64,000 bases of DNA from Amblyomma americanum. Lineage: Eukaryota > Arthropoda > Arachnida > Ixodida > Ixodidae. Below the pieces are notes generated by a model. It was not told the origin of the DNA. It saw only the letters and a program-made list of their open reading frames with translations, and made no database searches. The translations under genes were made by a program, and so were the position numbers. Of this stretch, positions 1 through 10,623 are shown piece by piece. Numbering within the stretch: the stretch's first letter is position 1; the number at the start of each line of letters is the position of its first letter. The DNA lies in the NCBI RefSeq assembly GCF_052857255.1, contig NC_135505.1, positions 54,362,792-54,426,791 of the forward strand, given 5' to 3'.

Positions 1-392
1 ACGGGACCAACTATTCCCTTTAGAACTGCGCGCTGGCACACGTCACATGAGCGTACAAAGCGTTAAACGTCACTCTGAATACCTGGCCAGAAGAACTCCT
101 CGGTGATCCTAGGCACTGTTTTTTTTTTGACACTCTGGTGTTCGGCCATAATGGTGTCATGTCCCAAACGTAACACGGTCTCTCTCATATCTTTCAGTAA
201 CACCAGCTGTTGGACCCTCCTTCCTGAGCTAAATATGCATTCCCTGTAGAGAAGACCGTTTACCAATTGATATTCGAATGACATATGACTCCTCTTTCTT
301 TTCACTTTTTCGCCACTCTTTCGAAGCCGGCCTTCAAGCTCAGGTCTTCTTTTTGCGTAATTGCAATTTCGCCCGGTGTTACACTCATGCAC
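1..392 (-). pseudogene. integrase N-terminal zinc-binding domain, partial
   Basis: The translated strand shows the HHCC (H2C2) module: NGLLYRECIF, then LGHDTIMAEHQS with the two histidines, FFWPGIQSDV, and after an in-frame TAA at 63-65 the cysteine pair in RSCDVCQR (about positions 28-50). The frame stays the same across the stop and continues to position 1, so the catalytic DDE core should lie just outside the window. The domain binds zinc and helps integrase multimerise and hold DNA ends. It is inactive here because of the stop and the upstream frameshift. Confidence 0.75.
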
Positions 393-871
393 ATCGTAAC
401 GGGAGTAGAGAGTAGACGCTGCGTTGCTCGGGCTGTCGTTTGAGCCTTCGTCTCTACGGCCGACGAGGAACTGACTGCCCCATCAAACGCCTGAGCTGTC
501 GAGGGCCTTTCCTCTTTAGGGTATTCTTCAACATCAATCATTCTCCACTCGGGATCAGGGTCCTCGACACTTCTTGCACCCGTAATTTTTCCCAAGATGA
601 GATCGTAGATGGGTTGCTCTACGCATTTTCCCACTACCTGTCCAGTATAATATGGTTTGGACACTAGAATCCTGGTTTCGAAAAGGTACCTTACTGTGCT
701 GTCTACAAGAGTGACAACCGACGGTTGCCCTGTAAGATCCTCGTCCTTCACCAGGCTTCTCCGAACCAAAACGGTGTTGGCACCGCTGTCTCTAAGCACC
801 AATATAGAACGGTCCCCTAGTTGCACAACCACCACCAGCATTGCTGCTTTCGGCTTGGGTGTTCCACTCAC
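302..871 (-). pseudogene. aspartic protease (retropepsin) and linker of the Gmr1-like element
   Basis: An open frame of 189 codons holds the retropepsin core: a hydrophobic strand, the catalytic motif LRDSGANTVLV (DSG, the accepted variant of DTG), and the second half ending in YDLILGKITG, the usual ILG-type strand. After the core comes a variable linker with PGEIAITQKEDLSLKAGF, which resembles the spacer that precedes the integrase zinc finger in this group. The frame differs from gag and from integrase, so a frameshift lies near 300-330. The protease would normally cut the Gag-Pol precursor; here it cannot be made as part of an intact polyprotein. Confidence 0.75.
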
Positions 872-980
872 CGCTTCCGTTCCCAGAAGCGTTTGCTCTC
901 CTTTCAGCTGTGGAACTTCAGGTGGTGTGACAAGTTCTACCCCAGAGTCGACAACGCAGGCAGCTCAGTCCTTGCGTTCT

Positions 981-1841
981 CTATCGGAACACATCAAGAA
1001 TATGACCCCTCCTCTTACAACCTTGACACACAACGTGTGTCTTTTGGGCAACGCTACTAGTCCGATAGTCAACTGCACGGTGTCCCACCTTGCCGCAGAG
1101 AAAACACCTTACCGGAGCCTTAGATGCACCGCCATATGCTTTTGGTTTTGTCGCATCTGTCTCTAAGACATTTTGGGTTTCCCCCTTTGCCTTACTCAAA
1201 TTGCTCAGCCCTTGAGCCTCGAGGAATTGGTCTGCAGTGTCGGCGAACGATTCCAATGAACACAACTTTCTTTCAGGAATAGCGCTAGCTTTGAGCTGCA
1301 ACATGCTAAAAATTGCTTTGTGATCAGATTGTCTCGCACCCTTTCAAAATGTTTTCTGTGTTTGACATATGGAGCCACCTATCGAAATAATTAGCTTGCA
1401 GGAAAACTGCTTAGCGGTTTCAGAATCCTCAGGTCTCTCAGTGCAAAATCTCTCACGAAAACTCTCTGCTGTGAGCCTGAATCTTTGAAGGAGCGCCTTC
1501 TTGACTTTCTCGTAGTCCATGGAATCAGCCGCCGGCATCCTCTCCAACACATTCAGCGTCTCTCCAACTGAACACATGCTCAATGCCGTGGCCCATTCAC
1601 TACGGTTCTAGCCTTTGCCGAGAGCTATCAGCTCGAATCGTTGCAGATATGCGTCCAAATCATCCCTCATGTCAACAAAAGGAGCCATCAGCTTTCTTGG
1701 ACAAACTCTAGCCGGTGTATGATATTCTGTACCCGCTAAGGAACGCTGATCATTGTCCGTGTTCTCTGTTGCGAAACCGAAACAAGACCGCACCAAGTCA
1801 GAAGGCAAGACAAGGCAAGCATGGTGGGAAAGAGAAACCAC
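981..1841 (-). pseudogene. gag of the Gmr1-like element (SCAN-like capsid plus zinc knuckles)
   Basis: One reading frame covers the whole interval, broken by two in-frame stops: TAG at 1608-1610, where the context (LGKG-stop-NRSEWA) suggests a lost Trp, and TGA at 1344-1346. The segment DYEKVKKALLQRF followed by RLTAESFRERF is the SCAN-like part of the capsid. Two CCHC knuckles follow, CFLCGKVGHRAVDY and CQGCKRRGHILDVF; in both, the fourth ligand is lost (Tyr and Phe instead of Cys). The normal role is assembly of the particle and packaging of element RNA. The true start is not certain; upstream of 1841 no good methionine context was identified. Confidence 0.72.
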
Positions 1842-2004
1842 CGAGCGCCCCTTGGAGGGGCAGTCGTGCCATATAACTCGAAATAAACGGATGTCGTTTG
1901 TACTCGCTAAACGATGTTATCTATTTTTAACGAAAGCGACATAAATATAAGCTGGTGCGGAAACCGGATATATTCCCCGGGACCGAACGAAGGCGACTAC
2001 CTGG
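1842..2004. other. short interval between two retroelements, nothing recognised
   Basis: This stretch lies between the 5' side of the minus-strand Gmr1-like element and the plus-strand BEL/Pao gag. It may hold the leader or LTR remains of either, but I see no second copy to define an LTR and no convincing primer-binding site. Confidence 0.3.
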
Positions 2005-2705
2005 ATGCGCAGGCGACGATTAAGGAAGAAAAAGCCAAATTATACTCCGAAGCCGCCGCCCAGTGCTATCGGGTGTAGCGACATGGAGAGACACAAAGCG
2101 AAGAGATCAGCTCTCCAGTCACAGGGGACTCAACTCATTACGGATATTGACTCCTGCATGACAAGCCGCACGGCAATGAAAATAAAATTAGTGTGTTCAT
2201 CGCAAGAATGAGCTCTCTGCAGACCCGTCTAAACGAAGCTAACGCCGGTGTCGAGGAGCTACTGACAGCTGAAGAAGCGGAGCAGGACTATACCAAAACC
2301 ACCGAGTATGACGAGAAGATCATTACATACATCACGAAGCTCCAAGCTGAGATAAAAAAAGTTCAAGAGACAACGCAGCCGAAAGGAGAGCCATCACCAA
2401 GCAACGACGCAGGCGCGGCAACCAGGACCTGCCAGATGAAGCTTCCAAAATTAGAGCTCGTAAAAGTTGACGGCCAAGATGTGTCCTGGCAAATATTTTG
2501 GGAACAATACGAGCAAATGGTTTACAAGAACGATTGGCTGACGACCTTGGACAAGTTCCGGTATTTATTTAAAATCGGTTGTGATTGGCGAAGCAGCAAG
2601 AACGATCAAGGGCCTTCCGCCCACATCGCAGTGCTATGGCGACGCCATCTTGCTGCTGAAAAAACGCTTCGGCAGTGAAGACGTCATCGTACACGCGCAC
2701 TCTAA
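2005..2705 (+). pseudogene. BEL/Pao retrotransposon gag fragment (DUF1759-type)
   Basis: Two frames joined by a shift near 2190 give a coiled-coil-rich N-terminus (MSSLQTRLNEANAGVEELL, KLQAEIKKVQE) and then the hallmark of the Pao gag family: MKLPKLELVKVDGQ, WQIFWEQYEQMV and LTTLDKFRYL. After 2595 the frame shifts again; in another frame the text continues with CYGDAILLLKKRFGSEDVI, matching the end of the DUF1759 region. The fragment stops at about 2705, where LINE sequence takes over. No protease or RT of this element is present. The family assignment rests on recognition of the motif order. Confidence 0.75.
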
Positions 2706-2709
2706 AAAC

Positions 2710-4562
2710 TGAACAACTGAACACAAATTATTAGGCATAACAGTTGACCGAAAATTAACTTTTCTCCTTCACATAAACGTGTTGCGAAAGAAGCTTCTCG
2801 ATCACTGAATATAATCCGATTCCTTTCACACTAACACTTGGGTTCTGACAGGGCAAGCTTTCTGCAGAGTCATCTCTCAGTGGTACAATTCCTGCTTAGA
2901 CTATGGTTGCGTAGTGTTGTGTTCAGCACGGCCATCCTACTTGAAACGACTAGATGCAGTGCATAGTTTGGGTTTGCGTCTCTCCTCTGGCGCATACAGG
3001 ACGTCGCCCATAAACAGACTTTATGTTGAAACAAACGAATCATCACTTACAGATAGAAGAAGCATGCTTACATGCTCATAAGTTCTAAACATCCGTTCCA
3101 TACCAAATTATATTTTACGAATTAGTTACAAAGTGTCCGTCCAGAACACTCTTTAAAAACAAACCGCAAATCACCAGGCCACTGCTCTTGCGTTTTGAAG
3201 AGATTTGCCAGAATCTCGGCGTACTGAACACATTACCCAGCATTGCGCTAAGGCAAGATCCATTGCCTCCATGGTACGATTTTCCTGCATTGTGTGTGCG
3301 ATTTCATTCTTACACAGTTCCGCAAGAAGCAAACACCGCAACAACATATAGTACAAGAATAGCTTGCACTTGCGGAACAATGGAATGGTTTTACAAACTT
3401 TTTTACTGACGGTTTAAAAACGGATGCCTACGTAGGAAGCGCAATAGCGCGAAAAATTTCGGAGAAAACAAAACAATTCCCACAAAGCGCACCCATCTTC
3501 ACTGCAGAATTTTACGCAGTAGGTGTAGCCATAGAAAAAATACTAAGTGAAAACATCAAAAACGAATTACTTACACAGACTCTTTAAGTGTAGTTAGAAC
3601 CCTCCACTCTAGAAATGCAATAACCCCTATACTTGGTCACATCATACACAACATAATTACAGCCGCAGCTCGAAGACAAAATATTAAACACTGCTGAGTC
3701 CCGAATCATGTCGGAATAAAAGGCAATGAAAAAGCAGATTTCTGCGCTGTTCAAATTCGAGGAAAGGAATTAAAAAATAAATATGCCCTTTATTGATGGC
3801 ATGAATTTAGTACAACATACATTAAGAAAAAAATTGCAGTTGTATTGAAACAGCGAAGTGAATAAAAAACTACACTTAGTAAAGCCGGTTTTAAAGTGAA
3901 TTTTAGAGATGTGCGTACCAGGAACGTTTTAACGAAGTGATTTTGTGCTGTCTTCGAATAGGCCACACTAACCTTAAGCACAACTTCCTGCTAACAAAAC
4001 CAGATAAACCTGTTTGCAGCGGACGCGCAGATGAACTTACGGTTAACCACATTTTATTCTCAAGTGTGAAACTAGAGAAACTAAGAAAAAAGTACTTCAC
4101 TCAATTTAATCATGAATGCATTCTTTTCCACCCAAACATTGCTCTTAGATGATCATGTCAGACATTGTTAACATAAGTTCTGTTTTTAGCTCTTTAAAAG
4201 GAGAAGGTGCACTTGAAAAACTATTTTCTAAACCACTGCTTCGCTTTAATACATGGTACACCTCAGCCACTTTCTCAGTCCTGACAAGTAGGTTGAGGTT
4301 TTTGGTTTGATCGGTGGGAGCCTCAGGATGCTTGCCCAGCCATGGATAGCCACTAAGGCTGCCTGACCTTCTTTACCGCTTTTACCATTAGCCATTTCCT
4401 AATTTCTTCTCTGTTATTACTAGGCAGTACAATCTTTTTATGCCATCTTCAGCATCGACGATATTTCATATTCCTAAACATTTAAGAGAACACCAACTCT
4501 ATACCTTGAGCTTGGCGCATGATGGCCTTAGCTACCTATGTGCCAAAAAACCCAACACAACA
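2710..4562 (+). mobile_element. LINE with RNase H domain, 5'-truncated (family copy A)
   Basis: The fragment starts in the RT thumb (LGITVDRKLTF; LKRLDAVHSLGLRLSSGAYR) and continues through RNase H: FTDGLKTDAYVGSAIA at about 3395 (first Asp), a Glu in IFTAEFYAVG, YTDSLSVVRTL after a +1 shift, and VPNHVGIKGNEKADF. The Trp normally before VPNH is a TGA stop. A C-terminal zinc-finger-like segment (ADELTVNHIL) and a 3' UTR follow, ending in an ACACAACACAA tail near 4562. The same 3' UTR and tail occur in copies at 16430-19808 and 31442-31954. An RNase H after RT points to the I-group of LINEs. It is defunct through many indels. Confidence 0.75.
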
Positions 4563-4734
4563 CAATCCAGCCCACGCGTATCGCGGTGTTTTAAAAATAC
4601 ATATCCTTTAAAATGATGTTTCTTTTTTCACATTTTTTTCTAGGATGTACTTATTTTCTTCAGAATGGGAGAACATCACAGACGTACTTCAAATAAGAAA
4701 ATTGCTTTACACTGTTTCGTAGGGCACCGCCTTT

Positions 4735-5480
4735 GCTTTAGACCCCCCGCCGGCCAGGCCGTCGACAGGAGGGGATTCCCTTGGAATCTTGGAATCCCCT
4801 CCGTCAACATTAATGACGAGCGGTTATCTTACCTTCGTATTGCATGCCCTGCCCATCACAATTGCTTCATCTGCATTTCATCTAGAATGTCACTTACCCC
4901 GGTTTGTTTTCTCGCCAACGCACCCTGCTACAATTCACTTAACATTGCATCTGTTGCACTTCTTTCCATGGCTCGCACCATTTTATTTATCTTAAGCTGA
5001 ACCCTTTTCGTTAGCCTGCATGTTACTGCCCCATAGGTGAGCACCAGTAAGTTACGGCTGTTGTAAACTTATATCTTGAAAGAACTTACTATATGCGGTC
5101 TACCGCGTTCATATTCATACCGTTATTTTCTTCTCGTGATTCGCATCAGCGGTCACTACCTGCCTTAGGTATACATATTCCCTAAAAACTTCCACCACCT
5201 CGCTACCAATTGTGAACTGCTGTTCTCTTGCGAGAATGTTGAACATTACTTAGGGTTTCTGCAACCTAATTTTTATACCCATCGTTCTGCTCTGCATGTC
5301 CAACATATTGTCTGTCTAACTCGGGAGTTCATCTCCTGAGTGTCTTAGCAATGCAACGTCATCAGCAAATTGTAGATTACTTATGTATTCTCCACGAAAT
5401 CTCTGCAACTGTTCCCAATCAAGGTGTCTGAATACCACCTATAAACAGGCGATGAATAACAGGCGAAACCTTGTCTGCCT
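4735..5480 (-). mobile_element. RTE-like LINE reverse transcriptase fragment
   Basis: On the minus strand the catalytic box reads LQFADDVALLRHSGDEL at about 5350-5310, followed by FNILARGQQFTIGSEVVEV and REYVYL, the segment I associate with RTE-clade RTs. Several stops and shifts interrupt it. The upstream palm, fingers and endonuclease are missing; a second, complementary part of a similar element (endonuclease and early RT) lies at 19812-21490. The left boundary is approximate. Confidence 0.6.
4768..4802. repeat. perfect 12-bp inverted repeat (hairpin) with kappaB-like core
   Basis: GGAGGGGATTCC at 4768-4779 is mirrored exactly by GGAATCCCCTCC at 4791-4802, with an 11-nt loop. The arm contains GGGGATTCCC, which fits the Rel/NF-kappaB consensus GGGRNNYYCC. 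It sits between the tail of LINE copy A and the RTE-like fragment. Whether it has any function is unknown. Confidence 0.6.
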
Positions 5481-5489
5481 GCCTGACAC

Positions 5490-7263
5490 TCCTACTTATT
5501 GCCCCGCAGGGGAGCGCCTGCAGCTTGCAGACGCTGGTGAGTGGAGACACCACGGGTTCCCGAGCATCCACAGGGACATCCCACCAAGGGGATGATAGCA
5601 CCCGCGCTTCGGCGTGCGTGGCGTCGCCATGTTCGAAAAAAAAGGGATCGTAATGGTTGAGCTGAGACCGAGCGTTTGGACCTTCGAGGACCCTCAGCGG
5701 AGGCAATACACCACTTTGGACCCAGCTTCCTGTAGACGGCACCTCCTCACGTACTCGACCGGGGAAATCGGCAGTCGCCTTTTTCATCCTTCCCTCTGTC
5801 TTTCACTTTCCTACCCCTTTCACAAAACTATCCTGTCTGCTACTCACTTCGTTTTTCCTTTTTTTTCCTGGCGGCTAGGGTTAACCCTGTGTGGCCAACC
5901 ACACTGAGTAGCGTCATATTTGATTATAGTTGAGATGTGCAGCTGGCGTGGGCGGGCCTTCCTTGCAAGTTCCTGTCCCGTCCCCTAGTTGGGCTCCATT
6001 GTGGATGACTGGCACCATGACCGAAAAACTTAATTTTTTGTGGCTCCTTCAATTTCAAAACCGGAGCTCTCTCTGAAAAAAGGGCGGAACGAAGCAGAAT
6101 ATTTTTTCTCAAGAAAGAAACCTACAATCTCAAAGTTTCATGTCATACACAGTTAATGTGAAGAAAGGCAAAATCGTATAATACCCCATTTCTCGTGTCC
6201 AAATGCTTGACCGATACCTTGGGCCTCGGCTGCAAGGTCTCAAAAATGGCCAGCGATGACTTACTGCTTGAATTGCGTAACAGCATTCAGTGTTCCAAAC
6301 TCTCAAACAATGCGTCTATAGGAGACATCTCAGTCTCCGTGACTCCCCACCGATCTCTAAGCACAGACCGAGGCGTAATCTGTGAAACTGTTTCAAGGAC
6401 TGTCTCACCAAAATGTAATTCACGTTCAAAGAATCAAAATCAGCAAGGACAACAAAGAAATAGATACTCAACAGGTAGTCCTTACAATTAAAACCAGCAT
6501 CTTGCCCTAAACTATAGAAGTTATATATATGAAGGTCAACGTCAAACACTACATACCAAATCCCCGCCGATGTTTCAATTATCAGAAGTATGAGCACGGC
6601 TCACAAAGTTGCCGCGGCCGAAAAACTTGCTCAAAATGCGCTTCCAAAGACCTCCATTCTGAGGAATGTGACGCAGCACTACGCTGCACAAACTGCGAAG
6701 GGGACTACGCTGCTTACTCCAGGGCGTGTTCTTCCTGGAAAAAGGAAAACGAAATAAGCAGCATAAAGGCCAAACAAAATATATTATTTAAAGAAGCGAG
6801 GAGGAGATTTGCCCTCACCAATACATTCGCCTTCACAGCGAAATCTAACTTTGCTGATGAGGTGTGCAGGGGCGTAGCACCACACAGCACTCCTGCACCT
6901 GCCGAGGCCGCTTCCGCCGAGCCGATGGCAGCGCCATCCACACCCCAGGCTGGGACAGCGTAGGCTGCTCTGCCACCCTTCAAGCAGGGAGCGCCGGTCC
7001 ATGGGTCGGCATCCCGCAGGACTTCTCCCCGTCAGCGGTGGCCTGAAACTAGCACAACGACGGCCTCTCCGCGGCCCTTCTGGTGAGGTGATGGATAAAA
7101 CTCCCACTCCGCCTCCTTTACAGCGGCGGAACAGCTCTCTCGAGCGAATAAAAGACAAACCCTTCATAACGGGTCCAGAGCATAAGTAAACCGCATAACG
7201 TTCCCAACCTAAAACACAAAGATGTCTTTTTTAGTTAAATAGAACTGTAGAGGCCTGTTGAGA
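5490..7263 (+). mobile_element. 5' half of an I/Jockey-type LINE (5' UTR, ORF1, first codons of ORF2)
   Basis: A GC-rich 5' UTR (from about 5490) runs into ORF1 and then into the start of ORF2 at ATG 7222, where MSFLVK-stop-NCRGLLRN matches the usual first residues of the endonuclease (normally WNCRGLLRN; the Trp codon is TAG). The sequence ends at about 7263 where the AAT microsatellite starts. Retaining the 5' half and losing the 3' half is unusual for LINEs, which normally lose their 5' ends, so the rest was probably removed by a later rearrangement or deletion at the microsatellite. Confidence 0.65.
6010..6963 (+). pseudogene. LINE ORF1 (zinc-knuckle nucleic-acid-binding protein), frameshifted
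   Basis: Parts in different frames line up as one ORF1: SKMASDDLLLELRNSIQCSK and ISVSVTPHRSLSTDRGVI around 6240-6390, then YIPNPRRCFNYQKYEHGSQS at about 6550 followed by three Cys-rich knuckles (CFNYQKYEHGSQSC, CSKCASKDLHSEEC, CTNCEGDYAAYSRAC). In the first knuckle the second Cys is Tyr. A basic helix (LFKEARRRFAL) and a Pro/Ala-rich tail close it. ORF1 proteins of this type coat element RNA in the ribonucleoprotein. It is broken near 6490 and probably also before 6195. Confidence 0.65.
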
Positions 7264-7270
7264 AATTAAT

Positions 7271-7272
<2 letters not shown>

Positions 7273-7347
<75 letters not shown>
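7273..7347 (+). repeat. AAT trinucleotide microsatellite, left part
   Basis: About 25 uninterrupted TAA/AAT units precede the 5' LTR of the Gypsy element. A shorter, less pure remainder (12753-12781) follows the 3' LTR, so the element was inserted inside this repeat. Confidence 0.95.
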
Positions 7348-7349
<2 letters not shown>

Positions 7350-7615
7350 TAAGACTGGACACGGGCTTTAGAATCTTCAGAGGCTGGCGCTCAACGAAGA
7401 AGACGACGAGAAGCGCCGAACACTCCGAAGCTCGAACGCCGAACGCTCGGTCGCTCCTGCGTGCTCTGGACTGAACGCGGTCTCTGTTCTCTGCCTGGAC
7501 GGTTCGGCTGGTTGCTCGTGAAGCTGTGCTTATTACTGTGCTGTGCTCTTATTACTGTGCTGTGCTGTGGTGTGCTGTGCGTGCTGTATTAGTAGTGTGC
7601 TGTGTTCTTATTACA
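7348..7615 (+). repeat. 5' LTR
   Basis: 268 bp, TG...CA termini. Compared with the 3' LTR it has an extra GAA near 7400 and an extra copy of about 20 nt (CTCTTATTACTGTGCTGTG) near 7545. It lacks a 24-nt repeat present in the other LTR. The CTGTG-rich 3' half is itself internally repetitive. Confidence 0.92.
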
Positions 7616-7617
7616 AG

Positions 7618-7635
7618 TGGTGGAGGTGCCAACGA
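7618..7635 (+). promoter_or_regulatory. probable primer-binding site
   Basis: TGGTGGAGGTGCCAACGA starts 2 nt after the 5' LTR. Its opening TGG would pair with the CCA end of a tRNA, as expected for minus-strand priming. I could not assign the tRNA. Confidence 0.45.
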
Positions 7636-7683
7636 TCCCTCGCCCTGGAGATTGGCACTCGCGCATTGACTACCACCTCTGCA

Positions 7684-8763
7684 ATGCCAGAGACCGTCAC
7701 CCAAACCGTTTCACTGTTTCCGTCGGTTGTCTTCTGTTCCGGCGCCGCGCGGCAGCGTGACCCGACCATCTTCAGCGGCACAGATGAACGGATGTGGAGG
7801 ATTGGTTGCCTCTTATGAACACGTAAGCGCATACAACACGTGGGACGATAGCGTCAAGATCACCAACGTTATCTTTTATGTGAGCGACGTAGCCAATCTC
7901 TGGTTTCGAAACCAAGGGATGACATTTCAAGCTGGGCAGCTCTAAAAACCAGTCTGACAGAAGTCTTTGGCCGTCCCGCAGTGCGAAAGCTTCGCGCCGA
8001 GCAACGCTTGCGAAGTCGGGCCCAGCAAACCGGTGAAAACTTCACCAGTTATATAGAAGATGTCGTCGACCTCTGCAAGCGTATCAAACCTTCCATGAGC
8101 GAGGCCGACAAGACCAGACACATTATGAAAGGCATTGAGGACGATGCCTTCCAGATGCTCGTCGCCAAAGATCCCCAGACTGTCTCCGGTGTCATCGGCT
8201 ACTGCCAAAGCTTCGATGAGCTGAGTCAAGAACGCCTTTCTACCCGGCGTACAGGCTTACAGGAGGCCGCACTTTGCAGCTTGGCTCTGCCAGGGGACGG
8301 TACTGTGGACCAACAGTCGCTCCTCCAGAGCAATCAGCAGTTTGTACGTGAGGAAGTCGCACGCCAGCTATCTTTGACTACCTGCCCGCCTACGCCTGCG
8401 CCGTCGCTCACTCCCAACCTACAGCGTGTTATCGAGGAGCAGGTCGCTGAAGTCCTGCTACCTCCTTCTCAGCCACCCCTGATCGCGGCTCCTCTTACGT
8501 ACGCCGATGCCGTGGTGCGGTCGCGGCCCTCACCTGCTGCCCCTGTCTACAGGCCACCCACCCAGCAATTAGAACCCCAGCGACCTGCAACCCCGCCTTA
8601 CCGTCCGGTTACCCGCCCCCGATCACAGCCGCAGCCACTCAACCCCTGGCGCACACAAGACAACCGCCCTATTTGCTACGCCTGTTGCGTCGCTGGTCAC
8701 GTGGATCGTTTGTGTCGCAGTCGTGACCACCATCCCTACGAATATAGGCGTGAGCCGACGTAG
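7684..8763 (+). pseudogene. Gypsy gag
   Basis: ATG at 7684 opens MPETVTQTVSLF. A shift near 7785 and another near 7940 separate the start from the long third segment (7981-8763). The capsid region contains WDDSVKITNVIFYVSDVANL and NFTSYIEDVVDLCKRI, the retrotransposon-gag helices; a long Pro-rich spacer follows; the nucleocapsid ends with one CCHC knuckle, CYACCVAGHVDRLC, whose ligands are all present. Gag would form the particle and bind RNA. The third segment ends at the TAG at 8761-8763, and the protease frame opens about 60 nt downstream in another frame, as in elements that make Pol by frameshifting or from a separate frame. Confidence 0.8.
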
Positions 8764-8822
8764 GACCTTCCGCCGTCGTCCTCGCCTGCGTCACACTTGC
8801 CGCCTCCAGATTGTTCTTCTAG

Positions 8823-9635
8823 TGACCATCCCCGCTCCCACCGCTCGCCGTCTCCTGGCCGTCGTTCCCGTTCCCCAATGCTCCGTCGCCAACCCGCCGT
8901 CCACGCGGAAAACTAACCACTGCTGTTCCGGAGGCAAGAACTGGGTCACCAGCGGCTCACTCAAGACCTGTTTCTGCGCCTGTCAATATTATTACCGTTT
9001 TCGTTGAAGGAGTCGCCGTCGAAGCACTTGTTGACACTGGCGCAGCCGTTTCGGTTCTCAGTCACACCCTCTGTCGCAGACTCAAAAAAGTGACGACGCC
9101 CCTTCCTCCCGTTTCTCTCCGGGCGGCCAGCGCTCAGGACATTCGACCGTTAGCCGCCTGCACCACCCGCCTGCTTATCGGGAACGTTCCCTACACAATC
9201 GAGTTCATCGTCCTCGCCCGCTGCTCTCACGACGTCATCTTTGGCTGGGACTTCCTCTCCTCACATCCCGCCGTTATTGACTGCGCCCGTGCTAAGCTAG
9301 ACTTGTCGCCCTACAGAGACGCCCCTTTGGACGTAACCGTTGCTGCTGCCGCTACTGTGGTCGTCTCAGAGAACACAGACGTTCCACCTTTCTCTTCAGT
9401 GCTAGTGCATCTTTCTTGTGCTGCGCTCTCAGATGCAAGAGTGACTTACACCACCGCTTTACGATGCGCTGACCAGAAGTCTGTTTTGCTGCCTCATGCT
9501 GTGCTGACAATTGTTCGTGGCTCCAGCGCTATTTATGTGGTCAACCCGTTCTCCTGCCAACCACTTTACTCCGTGGCCAATCGCTTGGTAGCGTTGCCGT
9601 TCTCGATCCCGCCTCCGCATCCCCCTCGTCGATAG
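8823..9635 (+). CDS. Gypsy pol, aspartic protease segment
   Basis: The frame opens after a TAG at 8820 and runs 270 codons. Retropepsin features: a strand NIITVFVEGVAVE, the catalytic LVDTGAAVSVLS at about 9028, and the flap/second half ending with CSHDVIFGWDFLSSHPAVI (about 9215-9275), the usual DVILG.DFL pattern with F for L. The C-terminal third (VLPHAVLTIV-like segment, SSAIYVVNPF) is typical of tick Gypsy elements and reappears in the neighbouring fragment. It ends at a stop before the RT frame, so Pol is not continuous. The segment itself is intact, but no whole Pol can be made. Confidence 0.75.
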
Positions 9636-9678
9636 CGCGGCCGGCCTTCACGTCAGCGCCATTACGCCTGTTCCCATC

Positions 9679-10623
9679 ATGAATCAGTCGTCTGTAGATA
9701 TTTTTCTCCGTTCCGTCGATGCCGCCCTCACGTCTACCCAACGAGACCAGCTTGTAGCCGTTCTGCAGCGTTTTCAAGCTTCGTTTCACCACCAGCAACC
9801 TTCCTTGGGCCTGAGCACCACCGTTACTCACTGTATTGATACTGGAACCGATGCCCCTTTGCGCCAACGTCCGTACCGCGTGTCAGCCGCTGAGCGCAGC
9901 ATCATTGACGCCCAGGTGACCAACATGCTCCAGCGTCACGCGATACAACCGTCGCACAGCCCGTGAGCATCGCCAGTGGTCCTGGTAAATAAAAAAGACG
10001 GTTCCATGCGTCTCTGCGTGGATTACCGTCGTCTGAATAAGATTACACGCAAGGACGTTTACCCTCTCCCCCGTTTCGACGATGCCCTTGACTGCCTGCA
10101 GGCCTCTGAGTAATTTTCTTCATTGGACTTGCGCTCCGGTTACTGGCAGGTGCCGATGGCGGAGGCCGATCGCCCAAAAAGTGCATTCGTCACACCCGAC
10201 GGGCTCTATGAATTTCATTCCCTTCGACCTTTGCAATGCACCCGCCACATTTGAGCGCATGATGGACAGCATACTCCGAGGGCTCAAATGGCACGCATGC
10301 CTTTGTTATCTAGACGACATTGTGATTTTTTCGTCTGGACTTTTCGTCTCACCTCCAGCACCTTGAGACTGTTCTTCGCTGCCTTGCCGACGCTTGCCTC
10401 AAACTCAATTTGAAAAACTGCCGCTTCGGAGCTCGGCAGCTCACTATTCTCGGACATGTCGTGTCGAAGGATGGCGTTATCTCTGACCCGGCCAAGTTGC
10501 GCGCTGCGGCCGATTTTTCGAAGCCCACTTCTGTAAAAGACTTCCGCAGTTTTATCGGCCTCTGCTCCTACTTCCGCCGCTTTGTCCGCATTTTCGACAC
10601 TAACATTGACCCCCCTGACCTAG
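9679..10623 (+). pseudogene. Gypsy pol, reverse transcriptase
   Basis: The RT is split over two frames. The first part gives DAALTSTQRDQLVAVLQRF, HCIDTGTDAPLRQRPYR, a TGA at 9964-9966, [20 protein letters not shown], a TGA-type stop after LQASE, and [20 protein letters not shown]. The catalytic YLDDIVIFSS lies at about 10307 in another frame, followed by ILGHVVSKDGVISDPAKL and SFIGLCSYFRRFV. All core RT motifs, including the YLDD aspartates, can therefore be seen, but at least three interruptions inactivate the enzyme. Confidence 0.8.

Larger units (their letters stand above)
1..1841 (-). mobile_element. Gmr1-like Ty3/Gypsy retrotransposon, decayed, cut by the left window edge
   Basis: Read right to left on the minus strand, this element gives a capsid with a SCAN-like segment, two degenerate zinc knuckles, a retropepsin, a linker of about 75 residues and then the zinc-binding N-terminus of integrase, which runs off position 1. 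No reverse transcriptase lies between protease and integrase. Known family fact: Gmr1-like Gypsy elements have integrase upstream of RT, and the vertebrate SCAN domain is thought to derive from their gag. Inference: this is a tick member of that group rather than an ordinary Gypsy with an internal deletion, because the linker is continuous. No LTR could be delimited. Stops and a frameshift show it is dead. Confidence 0.75.
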
